A stretch of 59,404 nucleotides of DNA from Thermoleophilia bacterium (lineage in GTDB: Bacteria; Actinomycetota; Thermoleophilia; Solirubrobacterales; 70-9), in assembly GCA_016649615.1 (NCBI GenBank), contig JAENXK010000002.1, forward strand, positions 1-59,404. Reading direction: 5' to 3'. How positions within the stretch are numbered: position 1 is the first letter of the stretch; every line of letters begins with the position of its first letter. Both the position numbers and the translations under genes were made by a program. Below, piece by piece: positions 1-7,692 of the stretch. The notes under the pieces are model-generated. The model searched no databases. It was not told the DNA's origin and saw only the letters and a program-made list of their open reading frames with translations.

Positions 1-523
1 CGGCCTCGCCGCCGATGACCGCGACGAGTGTGCGCAGGGTGAGGTCCGGGGTCTGGTTGATCGCGGTCGCCCAGCTCCGGTCATCGATCCCGTAGGCGAG
101 GTCGTTGATCGCGCCGATCTGGCCGAGTTCGCCCTCGACCAGCTCGACCTCGTCGGGCAAGGCCCGCTCCGGTCGCCGGAGGTCGACCAGCTCCAGGCCC
201 ATTGAGCGCGGCGACGCGTCGAGGACGTGGCCGCGCCGCTCGAGCAGCCCGGCGCTCGCCCGGTCGTCGTCGGGGACCCAAACGGTCCAGGCCCGTACGC
301 CCGCGCCCGCGTAGATCGCGGCAAGCTTCTCGATCGACTCCTCCAGGGCCGCTGCGTCCACGGCGGAGACCGAGTTGAAAAGGGACCGGTCCGGAGTCAG
401 CGGTGATACAGATGCGATCACCCCTGGAAGCCGCAGCACCCTGCCGGCCTCGGAAGCACTGCCGAACAGCTCGATCTCGAGCCCGAGGCTCTCAATGGCG
501 CGCTCGCAGAGTTCGCTCCTCAT
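1..523 (-). CDS. GNAT-family N-acetyltransferase (3' end outside window)
   Basis: The minus-strand frame is open from an ATG at 523 to the window edge, giving 174 codons with no stop. The translation starts MRSELCERAIESLGLEIELF. It contains a GNAT-like stretch, roughly residues 70-110, with WTVWVPDDDRASAGLLERRG followed by a beta-strand SMGLELVDL. This resembles acetyltransferases in which residues after the first half form the acetyl-CoA site, and that part is missing here. A TGA lies two codons upstream in frame, so the ATG is the first possible start. A TATCCT hexamer (532-537) ends 8 nt before it and no Shine-Dalgarno is visible, which suggests a leaderless message. The substrate is unknown. 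Family assignment is by pattern recognition and moderately secure. Confidence 0.72.
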   Translation of the reverse strand, partial: MRSELCERAIESLGLEIELFGSASEAGRVLRLPGVIASVSPLTPDRSLFNSVSAVDAAALEESIEKLAAIYAGAGVRAWTVWVPDDDRASAGLLERRGHVLDASPRSMGLELVDLRRPERALPDEVELVEGELGQIGAINDLAYGIDDRSWATAINQTPDLTLRTLVAVIGGEA

Positions 524-600
524 CGATCGTCAGGATACGCCAGGCTCGACCAGGTTCGCCAGCCAGTAAACAAGGCCGGGCGCGGAGCGAACCCGGCGTG

Positions 601-629
601 TTGTGGGCCGGTCGGGCGCGGCATATGCT
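601..629 (+). promoter_or_regulatory. Promoter of the hydrolase-cyclase gene (leaderless type)
   Basis: TTGTGG (601-606), a 17-nt spacer and TATGCT (624-629) form a sigma70/SigA-like promoter. The -10 box ends 6 nt before the ATG at 636, so transcription should begin at or next to the start codon. Confidence 0.55.
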
Positions 630-635
630 CCGAAC

Positions 636-1943
636 ATGCAGATGCCTAGGACCCGATACGCAACGAGCGGTGGTATCAAGATCGCCTACCAGGTGCACGG
701 CGCCGGGGAGCACGACCTGATCTTCAGCGGCGGTTCGACCTCGAACATCGAGACCGTCTGGAACCTGCCGGAGGCTGTGCGGTTCTTTGAGCGGTTATGT
801 CGCTTCTCGCGGGTCATTTTCTTCGACCGCCGTGACACCGGAGTGTCCGATCCCCTCAAAGACGATCTCACCCTGGAGTCCCACGTCGCGGACGCGCTCG
901 CGGTCATGGACGCGGTCGGTGTCGAGCGCCCGGTGCTGTTCGGCGCGTCGGATTGTGCCCGTGCGTTCGCGACTCTGGCGGCAGTTCATCCCGAGCGGGT
1001 CGGCGGACTGATCGCGCTCGCCGCCAGCCCCGGCCTCGCCGGCGATGCTCCCCCCGAGATCGCCGAGAAAATCGCCCGGGCGATCAGCGACCCTGACTAT
1101 CCCGAGGGCGTCGTTGACATCTTCGCCCCCGAGTGGGCGGGCGACCCAGAGCGTCGCGATCGTCTCATCCGCTACTTACGAACTTCCGCCACGCCGAGGC
1201 AGGCGGAGCGGGTATTCAGGATGTCAACCAGCAGCGATGTCTCTGATGTACTCCCCCTCGTGCAGGCACCGACCCTGGTGATCGGGCCACGGGACATACA
1301 GATGCCTCCGGCCGAGGCAGTCCGCGAGTTCGCCGAGCTGGTCCCGGGCGCCGAGTTCCGCGGGATCCCGGGCGCCGCGGGCATGCTCTACGCCCTCGAC
1401 GTTGATCAGCTGGCCGACCTGATCGAGGAATTCGTCACCGGCAGGGCTCCCGCGCCGGTCACAAACCGCGTTCTCGCAAGCGTGCTGTTCACCGATCTGG
1501 TCGGCTCCACCGAGCGTGCCTCCGAGCTCGGCGACTCCGCCTGGAGTGCGCTCCTGGACCGTCACCACGGCTCGACCAGAGCCGCCGTCGAACGGCACGG
1601 CGGCGAGACCGTGAAAACGCTCGGCGACGGGGTGCTCGCGACCTTCGCCGGGCCGGCTCAGGCGGTCCGCTGCGCGGAGCAGGTCATCGCCGAGGCCGGC
1701 TCGCAGGGACTCGAAGTGCGAAGCGGGATTCACACCGGGGAAGTCGAGGTCGGCCTCGACGACATCAGCGGACTGGCGGTGCACCTGGCGGCCCGGATCA
1801 TGGCCCTGGCGGGAGCGGGGGAGATCCTCGTTTCGCGGACGGTCCGCGATCTGGTCGTCGGGAGCCAGCTCACCTTCACCGACCGGGGCGAGCACGAACT
1901 CAAGGGCATCGAAGAGCCCTGGCACGTCTACGCGATGGAGTAA
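636..1943 (+). CDS. Alpha/beta-hydrolase fold - class III adenylate/guanylate cyclase fusion
   Basis: The predicted 435-aa cytosolic protein has an N-terminal alpha/beta-hydrolase fold (about residues 10-260) and a C-terminal class III nucleotide cyclase domain (about 265-435). The cyclase part has LFTDLVGST with the first metal-binding Asp, and KTLGDGVLATF with the second Asp. It also has the distal AARIMALAGAGEILVS region, matching actinobacterial class III cyclases. In the hydrolase part the nucleophile elbow reads FGASDCARA: Ser105 is present, but the usual glycine two residues later is Cys, so this domain may sense a ligand rather than hydrolyse one (inference). The ATG at 636 is preferred over the GTG at 603 because a -35/-10 pair places the transcription start there. 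It probably makes cAMP; cGMP is not excluded. Confidence 0.85.
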   Translation: MQMPRTRYATSGGIKIAYQVHGAGEHDLIFSGGSTSNIETVWNLPEAVRFFERLCRFSRVIFFDRRDTGVSDPLKDDLTLESHVADALAVMDAVGVERPVLFGASDCARAFATLAAVHPERVGGLIALAASPGLAGDAPPEIAEKIARAISDPDYPEGVVDIFAPEWAGDPERRDRLIRYLRTSATPRQAERVFRMSTSSDVSDVLPLVQAPTLVIGPRDIQMPPAEAVREFAELVPGAEFRGIPGAAGMLYALDVDQLADLIEEFVTGRAPAPVTNRVLASVLFTDLVGSTERASELGDSAWSALLDRHHGSTRAAVERHGGETVKTLGDGVLATFAGPAQAVRCAEQVIAEAGSQGLEVRSGIHTGEVEVGLDDISGLAVHLAARIMALAGAGEILVSRTVRDLVVGSQLTFTDRGEHELKGIEEPWHVYAME

Positions 1944-2002
1944 CGGCTGGAGAAAGTGCCCCCGGCGATTCTCACGCCATCCGCTTTTCGACTCCCCGAT
2001 CA

Positions 2003-2044
2003 CCTGTGAAACCGAAGGTCACAGGTTTGAATCCTGTCGGGCGC
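2003..2044 (+). other. tRNA 3'-half-like fragment
   Basis: Positions 2021-2037 form an exact T-arm: 5-bp stem acagg/cctgt around the 7-nt loop tttgaat. It is followed by a 7-nt acceptor-like strand (2038-2044). No D-arm or anticodon stem can be folded upstream, so this is not a working tRNA. An overlapping perfect 7-bp inverted repeat (2003-2009 with 2019-2025) also forms a hairpin. Such fragments are typical scars of integration at tRNA 3' ends, but no integrase is nearby; chance is possible. Confidence 0.35.
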
Positions 2045-2060
2045 GGTGATCAGCCGCGGA

Positions 2061-3074
2061 CTAGCGGAAAACGGCGAAGGACATCGCAGAGAGTGCCGGG
2101 TCGGCAGATGCCGAAGCGCTCACATTGCAGGCACGGACCACGATCTGCCCGTTGATCGCCGGCTTGCGGGTGGCGACGATCACGCCGGCGGGCAGCGTCG
2201 GAGGTGGGGTCACCAGGACGACGTCCGTGCTCAGCACGTTCGCGACGTTGACCGTGATGTCGACACACGACTGGGCGGCTATCGACGGGAAGTTGATCCC
2301 GGTCTGGGCCGAGTTGGCGACCGCTACGTCTGCCAGGCGGAGCGACCTGTTCGCGACCTTGTCTCCGTTGATGCTGTTCGGCGCGACGCCCGGATTCGGG
2401 TAGGTGCCGTTCAGGTCCCCGCCGGCGGCCGAGTTGACCTGCAGGAAGCCGCCGGGGAGGATGCCACCGAGCGTGCCGGCGTTCGGCACCGTTCCGAGCG
2501 TGCTCTCGTTGATGTCGATTCCGCCAAGCGAGTTGTCTACGACATTGGCCGAATCAACCGCGTTCGATCCGATCTACGGATCAGGGTAGGTGCCGCTGAG
2601 GTCCCCGCCGGCGGCCGAGTTGACCTGCAGGAAGCCGCCGGGGAGGATGCCACCGAGCGTGCCGGCGTTCGGCACCGTTCCGAGCGTGCTCTCGTCTATG
2701 TCGATTCCGCTAAGCGAACCGTCTACGACATTGGCGGAATCTATTGCGTTCGATCCGATCTGAGGGTTCGGGAAGCTGCCGGTCAGGTCACCTCCGGCGG
2801 CGCCGGAGGGAGGACCCCCCGAGGGAAGCGTCGACTCGTCGATATCCGCCAGAGTGAGGTCGCCGTTCTTGATATCGACGGACCGGATGTTGCCGTCCCT
2901 GACGTCCTTCGACTTGACCTGGTTGTCGCCGATCTGCTTCGACTTGACCGCGCCCTTCTTGATGTCCCCGGTGCCGATCTTGTTGGCGGCGTATGCAGAA
3001 CCGCTCAGGGCGACAAAAAGCGCCAGGTAGCCAATGACATTGCTGCGAAGGTGATCGCTGACCCTGGATGACAT
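2061..3074 (-). pseudogene. Secreted repeat protein interrupted by an in-frame TAG
   Basis: One reading frame runs from ATG 3074 to the stop at 2061 (337 codons) but is broken by TAG at 2576-2574. The N-terminus has a signal-like hydrophobic segment (VIGYLALFVALSGSAYAA). It is followed by short polar repeats (KSKQIGDNQVKSKDVRDG) and glycine-rich modules (GGDLTGSFPNPQIG) familiar from Solirubrobacterales surface proteins of unknown function. Two near-identical 186-bp modules (2401-2586 and 2587-2772) follow one another, with a more diverged third. In the intact module the stop position is Gln (CAG), so one C-to-T change explains the break. The C-terminal part after the modules is non-repetitive and ends MSFAVFR. 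An AGGCGG ribosome site precedes the ATG. A consensus error is the alternative to a real nonsense mutation. Confidence 0.7.
2401..2772. repeat. Two tandem 186-bp coding repeats
   Basis: Copy 1 (2401-2586) and copy 2 (2587-2772) share a core of about 100 identical bases and differ mainly near the 3' side of each copy. The period is 62 codons, so duplication preserves the frame. A diverged third copy continues to about 2830. Confidence 0.85.
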
Positions 3075-3232
3075 CGTTACCGCCTGGCCTTTCTGACTGT
3101 CGAAAGTCTACGTTCCGACACTACCCCCGCGGGCTTGCCGAGTCAATTGCACCTGGTGGTATGACCCTTTCGCGAGGACCGGCGGATTCACGACAAGGTC
3201 CGTCGGACCTCCGTCGGGCTCATCGGGTTTGA

Positions 3233-4489
3233 TCAGTTCCGGGGTGCTTCGCCGGACCCGCGCGCCGCCGCCCCCTCCAGGAAGTAGGTGGTCATCAAAC
3301 CCTTGCCCTTGACTTCGATCTCGCCGCGGGGTCGCAGCCGGTAGCCGTTTCCGAGTCGCTCGCGCGTACGTTCGGTGACCTGGATCCGCCCGGGCTCGCC
3401 GCTCGATTCCATGCGGCTCGCCGTGTTGACCGTGTCCCCCCAGAGGTCGTAGATGAATTTCGAGCGGCCGATCACACCGGCGACGACCGGGCCGGTGTCG
3501 ATCCCGATCCGCGCCCGCAGTGGAGCCGCACCGTCGGCCGAACACTTCTCGAGTTCGGCTGACATCTCGAGCGCCATTCCGGCAATCGCCCGCGTATGGT
3601 CGGGCCGCGGGTCGGGAACTCCCCCGACAACCATGTACTCGTCGCCGATCGTCTTGATCTTCTCCAGCCCGTGGGCCGCGGCGAGCCGGTCCCAGCCGGT
3701 GAACACCCGGTCCAGCAGGGCCACGACATCGCCTGGTTCCATGCCTTCGCTGAGCGGTGTGAAGTCGACGATGTCGGCGAACAGGACGGTGGCCTCCGGA
3801 TATGCGTCGGCGATCACTCCGTCCGAATGCTTCAACCGGTGCGCCACCGACTCGGGAAGGACGTTCAGGAGCAGCCGTTCCGATCGATCATGTTCCGCCT
3901 CCCGGGCGCGGACCGAGTACTGCACCAGCAGAAAGACAGTGGCCGCCACCGCGAGCAGGTTGAGCACGAAGAAGGTGACGATTACCGCTTCCGGGATCTC
4001 CGGGGCGCTCTCGGAGAGCACGGGGTCGATCAGGCCCGAGAAGACGGCGAGCACCGCGAAGGCGGCAAGCCAGGGCGTGGCCCGCCGGGCACCGATGAAA
4101 AAGACGGCCCCGAGCGGCGAGGTCAGGGCCCACAGGGCGACCATCGAGCTGTTGGCGAAACCGCCCAGGCTCCACTGCAAGGCGAAGGGGAGGACGAGCA
4201 TCATCGCCAGTTCGGCGGAGCGGAACCATCTGTAGATCGGGTTCCGCGAATACACCCAGAGCAGCACCGGGGTGGCGAGCAGGAAGCCGAGGGGGATCGC
4301 CGCAGAGACCCAGAGCCCCAGGAGCAGGTAGGTCACGATCCAGACCGGCGAAAGCGCGGCCATGAACACTGCCGCCAGGTTGAGCACGCGCTTGCGCAGG
4401 CGCACCTGTTCGGAGTCCCCCTCCGCGGATCCGATGTCCGCGACACGCAGCAGCGGCGGAGGGAGACGTTCCCAGCGATCTGCGTTCAT
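3233..4489 (-). CDS. Membrane-anchored class III adenylate cyclase
   Basis: The 418-aa protein has about six hydrophobic segments (residues 35-200) followed by a linker ending LLLNVLPESVAHRLK and a complete class III cyclase domain (about 225-410). Metal Asp residues are in VLFADIVDFTPL and TIGDEYMVV. The adenine-selecting Lys (EKIKTIGDEYM) and Asp (YDLWGDTVN) are both present, and the transition-state Asn/Arg are in NTASRM. Known family rules therefore predict ATP as substrate and cAMP as product, made at the inner membrane face. TAGGAT (4496-4501) ends 6 nt before the ATG without a Shine-Dalgarno, suggesting a leaderless message. It is divergent from the MBL-fold gene. The signal sensed by the membrane part is unknown. 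Confidence 0.9.
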   Translation of the reverse strand: MNADRWERLPPPLLRVADIGSAEGDSEQVRLRKRVLNLAAVFMAALSPVWIVTYLLLGLWVSAAIPLGFLLATPVLLWVYSRNPIYRWFRSAELAMMLVLPFALQWSLGGFANSSMVALWALTSPLGAVFFIGARRATPWLAAFAVLAVFSGLIDPVLSESAPEIPEAVIVTFFVLNLLAVAATVFLLVQYSVRAREAEHDRSERLLLNVLPESVAHRLKHSDGVIADAYPEATVLFADIVDFTPLSEGMEPGDVVALLDRVFTGWDRLAAAHGLEKIKTIGDEYMVVGGVPDPRPDHTRAIAGMALEMSAELEKCSADGAAPLRARIGIDTGPVVAGVIGRSKFIYDLWGDTVNTASRMESSGEPGRIQVTERTRERLGNGYRLRPRGEIEVKGKGLMTTYFLEGAAARGSGEAPRN

Positions 4490-4607
4490 GCCGGGATCCT
4501 ACGAGAGCCGGGGCCGGCTGCCACCCGGCCGCGGCCATGGCAGCCGTCGACAGGCCGGGGCGACCCCGGCCCGGCAACGCCCTCCGGCCGCTGGGTAGGC
4601 TGGGGCG

Positions 4608-5648
4608 ATGTTGAACTCCCTCCGATCCCGGATCGCTTTGGCCACGGTCAAGAAGCAGCTCCCGAAGCTGATGTCCGCTGACCTGGTCGCCGAATTGGGT
4701 GATGGCCTGCACATCGCGATAGTCGGATCCGGGTCGCCACTCCCCGACCGGAAACGCGGTAATCCCTGTGCGGCAATAATCGCCAGCGGCAAGGTCTTCA
4801 TCGTCGATGCGGGCGAGCGATCTTCCGAGACGATCAGCCGGATGCGGATCGAACCGGGTCGGATCGCGGCGGTGCTGCTCACCCACTTCCACTCCGACCA
4901 CATCGGCGGACTCGGCAGCGTGAACCTCCAGCGGTGGGTGGCCGACGGGGATCCGAACCCGATGCGGGTGATCGGCCCTCCCGGCACCGAGCGGGTTGTC
5001 GCCGGATTTAACGAGGCCTATGCGCTCGACAGCAGCTACCGGACCGCCCACCATGGCGAAGACATCGCCCCGTCCTCTGGTTCCTCGATGCTCGCCGAAG
5101 TTTTCTCCTTCCCCGAAGGAGAGGAGTCGATGGTCGTTCTGGATGAGGACGGGTTGAAGGTCACGGCCTTCGTCGTCGATCACTCTCCGGTCGATCCGGC
5201 GCTCGGCTACCGCTTCGACTACCAGGGCCGCAGCATCGTGATCAGCGGTGACACCGTCTACAGCCTGGAGTTGATCCGGGTTTCCAGGGGCGCCGACCTG
5301 CTGGTCCACGACGCACTCTCGCCCCGACTCCTGAAAATGGTCGAAGGCGCTGCCCGCCGGGCCGGCCTTGCAAACCGCGCCAGGATCCTGGCCGACGTGC
5401 CGGATTACCACGCCACCTCTCCCCAGGCCGCAGACGCCGCCCGGGAGGCCGGCGTCGGTGCCCTGGCGTTGACCCACATCGTTCCGCCGCTGCCGCTGAA
5501 AGGTCTCGACGGCCCGTTTCTCGGCGACGCCCACAGGCGCTTCACCGGCCCTCTCTGGCTGGCCGCCGACGGCGACGTCTACAGCCTGCCCGCCGGTGGC
5601 AGCGGAGTCGAGCGCAAGAACCTGTTCGGCTGGGGTCCCGGAGGCTGA
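4608..5648 (+). CDS. MBL-fold metallohydrolase (RNase Z/arylsulfatase-like)
   Basis: The 346-aa protein carries the metallo-beta-lactamase signature THFHSDHIGG (His93, His95, Asp97, His98). An upstream IVDAGE Asp is present, as are later metal ligands (VVDHSPVDPALGYR, SGDTVYS and LTHIVPP), arranged as in the RNase Z/AtsA branch. The N-terminal IAIVGSGSPLPDRKRGNPC is the usual GTGxxxP-like opening of that branch. The enzyme should bind two metals and hydrolyse a phosphodiester, sulfate or lactone; the exact substrate cannot be read from sequence. TAGGCT (4596-4601) ends 6 nt before ATG 4608, giving a likely leaderless message. A 19-bp near-identical sequence flanks the gene at 4511-4529 and 5668-5686. 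Confidence 0.85.
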   Translation: MLNSLRSRIALATVKKQLPKLMSADLVAELGDGLHIAIVGSGSPLPDRKRGNPCAAIIASGKVFIVDAGERSSETISRMRIEPGRIAAVLLTHFHSDHIGGLGSVNLQRWVADGDPNPMRVIGPPGTERVVAGFNEAYALDSSYRTAHHGEDIAPSSGSSMLAEVFSFPEGEESMVVLDEDGLKVTAFVVDHSPVDPALGYRFDYQGRSIVISGDTVYSLELIRVSRGADLLVHDALSPRLLKMVEGAARRAGLANRARILADVPDYHATSPQAADAAREAGVGALALTHIVPPLPLKGLDGPFLGDAHRRFTGPLWLAADGDVYSLPAGGSGVERKNLFGWGPGG

Positions 5649-5718
5649 GAATGCCCTGCGGCCCCGGGGGCCGGCTGTCACCCGGCAAGGGGCTTTTCGA
5701 AGACGCCGGGGTGATTTG

Positions 5719-5747
5719 TTGACCGGAACAACGCCGACTAGTAGGCT
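5719..5747 (+). promoter_or_regulatory. Promoter of the methyltransferase gene (leaderless type)
   Basis: TTGACC (5719-5724), an exact 17-nt spacer and TAGGCT (5742-5747) make the best SigA-type promoter in the window. The start codon at 5756 is only 8 nt downstream, so the transcript should start at or within a base or two of the ATG. Confidence 0.65.
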
Positions 5748-5755
5748 CGGACCCG

Positions 5756-6646
5756 ATGACACAAGTACAGCAGCCGGGTGCGGTCGCTCCGGCCAACGAG
5801 GAAGCGGTTCGCGCCTGGGACACAGTTCTCTACGAGCGGTGGAAGAAGAACCGCAAGGTATTCGTCGGTGCGCTCGACGAGGTCACGGAGAAATCCTTCG
5901 AGCTCTATCCACCGCCCGAGGGCGGCTCCTGCATCGATATCGGTTGTGGATTCGGCGATACGACCCGTCGAATGGCCGAGATCGTCGGGCCGGAGGGCTT
6001 CGCGCTCGGCACCGACTCCTCTCCGCGCTTCGTCGAGGACGCCCGGCTGGAGGCCGCCGAGGCGGGAGCCGAGAACGTGGCGTTCGAGGCCGCCGATGCG
6101 CAGACGGCAGACTGGGATCAGGACTTCGATTACGCCTTTTCGCGCATGGGGACTCAATTCTTCGCGGCACCCGTTCCGGCCATGCGGGCGATCCGCAACT
6201 CGCTCAAGCCCGGTGGCAGGCACTGCAAAGTCTGCTGGCGCCGCAAAGACGAAAGCCCGTTCTGGGCGGAGACGGAGCAGGTGGTCCAGCAGTTCCTCTC
6301 GCGCCCCGAAGAGTATGAGGCCGACACCTGCGGTCCCGGCCCGTTCTCACTCGGCAATCCCGAGACATGCCGCGGCATTCTCGAGGCGGCCGGGTTTGAC
6401 GAGGTCGAGCTGCACCAGTTCGACTTCGACTACTACATGGGCGGTGACATGGACGAGGCGATCGAAGCCCTGCTCGCGATCGGTCCCGGCGCCGAATTGA
6501 TCCGCCTGAACGGTGAATACGGCGAAAGCCGCCGTCCAGAGATATCCGAGGCCCTGGTCGACCACTACTCCGCCTGGCAAAGGCCGGACGGCACCGTATT
6601 CGGCCGCGGATCCGTCTGGATCGTCGGCGCCACCAATCCCGCTTAG
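5756..6646 (+). CDS. Class I SAM-dependent methyltransferase
   Basis: The 296-aa protein has motif I CIDIGCGFGDTT (about 59-70), the acidic ribose-binding residue in ALGTDSSPRF, motif II AADAQTADW and the post-strand DYAFSRMGTQFF. This fits the Methyltransf_11/25 type. The C-terminal half (FDEVELHQFDFDYYMGGDMD) resembles small-molecule methyltransferases found near sterol/ubiquinone-type enzymes, but no substrate can be named. The start is fixed by the promoter directly upstream. It converges on another methyltransferase of related type on the other strand, but the two differ enough not to be a recent duplication. Confidence 0.85.
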   Translation: MTQVQQPGAVAPANEEAVRAWDTVLYERWKKNRKVFVGALDEVTEKSFELYPPPEGGSCIDIGCGFGDTTRRMAEIVGPEGFALGTDSSPRFVEDARLEAAEAGAENVAFEAADAQTADWDQDFDYAFSRMGTQFFAAPVPAMRAIRNSLKPGGRHCKVCWRRKDESPFWAETEQVVQQFLSRPEEYEADTCGPGPFSLGNPETCRGILEAAGFDEVELHQFDFDYYMGGDMDEAIEALLAIGPGAELIRLNGEYGESRRPEISEALVDHYSAWQRPDGTVFGRGSVWIVGATNPA

Positions 6647-6686
6647 CGCGCGGGACCCCGACCTGGGGGCCGCTATTTGAAGCGAT

Positions 6687-6717
6687 CGGGCGCGAGCCGG
6701 CTATCCGGCGCCGCCCG
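6687..6717. terminator. Bidirectional hairpin between convergent methyltransferase genes
   Basis: Outer arms CGGGCG (6687-6692) and CGCCCG (6712-6717) enclose an inner GCCGG-CTAT-CCGGC stem-loop (6696-6709). It sits in the 80-nt gap between two convergent genes. It has no T-run, as is common for high-GC actinobacterial terminators. Confidence 0.5.
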
Positions 6718-6726
6718 CGCAGTCGG

Positions 6727-7533
6727 TCAGCGCTCGACCGTCACTTTCAGGTAGGTCGCGGAGATCGAGGTGCTGTCCCCGCTGGTGTTGTGTTCATTGA
6801 ACAGCGCATCCAGTTCGGCCTGGAGGTCGGCTTCGCGGCCGTCCGCAGCGGCCGCCGCGAACGCGTTCATGGTCGGCCCGTAGTAGTCCCTGAACGTTGC
6901 GACCATCTCCGACGGTGTATCCGGGGAGTTGAACGTGTAAGTGTCCTTTTCGAACGAGATCGCCTCTTCGGGGATTCCGGCTGCGGTGAAGCGCTCGGTC
7001 ACTTCGTCCTCCATACCCCAGGTCATCGGGCTGACGAAGCCCTCCGGAGGCGGGGGCGAATAGGAGGCGCTGATCTTCAGGATCTGGGCCACCAGGGTCG
7101 GGTCGTTCGGGATCCAGTTCCCCATCACGATCCGGCCGCCGGGCCTGGCGACCCGGACCATCTCTTTGGCCACTTCGTACGGGTTGGGAGCGAACATCGC
7201 CCCGAAGCTGCTGACCACGGGGTCGAAGCTCTCATCATCGAGATCGTGCAGGTCCGACACATCGCCCTCCTGGAAGCGGCAGTTGCTCAGGCCGAGAGCC
7301 TGGGCGCGTGCGTTGCCGGCCGCGACCAGGTAGCCGGCGATGTCGACACCCAGGACATCGGCTCCCAGTTGAGCAGCCGGTATCGCGGTGGTCCCGTCGC
7401 CGCAACCGAGGTCCAGCACCCGGAGCCCGTCGGTGATGCCCAGCCCGCCGGCGAACGCCTCCCCGCTCTCCCGCATCGTCTCCGCGATCCGGGTGAAATC
7501 ACCTTTCTCCCACAAGTCTTTGTTCGCGTTCAT
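6727..7533 (-). CDS. Class I SAM-dependent methyltransferase
   Basis: The 268-aa protein has motif I VLDLGCGDGTTAIPAA (about 39-54), an acidic residue in VLGVDIAGYLV, motif II FQEGDVSDL and motif III VRVARPGGRIVMGNW. These are hallmarks of the UbiE/Methyltransf_11 type. The C-terminal half has an FEKDTYTFNSPDTP stretch, seen in many actinobacterial enzymes of unknown substrate. A strong GAGAGGGAGAGG ribosome site precedes the ATG, so this gene has a conventional leader, unlike the convergent methyltransferase. Function beyond methyl transfer is not assigned. Confidence 0.85.
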   Translation of the reverse strand: MNANKDLWEKGDFTRIAETMRESGEAFAGGLGITDGLRVLDLGCGDGTTAIPAAQLGADVLGVDIAGYLVAAGNARAQALGLSNCRFQEGDVSDLHDLDDESFDPVVSSFGAMFAPNPYEVAKEMVRVARPGGRIVMGNWIPNDPTLVAQILKISASYSPPPPEGFVSPMTWGMEDEVTERFTAAGIPEEAISFEKDTYTFNSPDTPSEMVATFRDYYGPTMNAFAAAAADGREADLQAELDALFNEHNTSGDSTSISATYLKVTVER

Positions 7534-7692
7534 CGGCCTCTCCCTCTCATCGATATCAACTGAATCAGTCCGGAGCTTACCCCGTGGGCACTTCCGGGCG
7601 CAAGGGATGAACCGTCACCATGCCGGTCCTGAATTTTGGACCCGAAGCTCGCAGCTAAAGGAAACGAGACATCTGGCTGGAACAATTTCCAA

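Noticed and set aside
603-636. GTG 603 as the start of the hydrolase-cyclase gene
   Set aside because: It would lie within the predicted promoter; the family begins at the later ATG.
1956-2044. A complete type II tRNA gene
   Set aside because: An acceptor-like pairing of 6 of 7 bp exists, but there is no D-arm and no anticodon stem, so only the T-arm region is tRNA-like.
2574-2576. TAG as a pyrrolysine or readthrough codon
   Set aside because: The sister module has CAG (Gln) at the same place; a point change is simpler, and pyrrolysine use in this lineage is not expected.
3888-5762. A 624-codon minus-strand open frame opposite the MBL-fold gene and part of the cyclase
   Set aside because: It has no recognisable domain and runs antisense or out of frame to two well-conserved genes; long empty frames are expected at this GC content.
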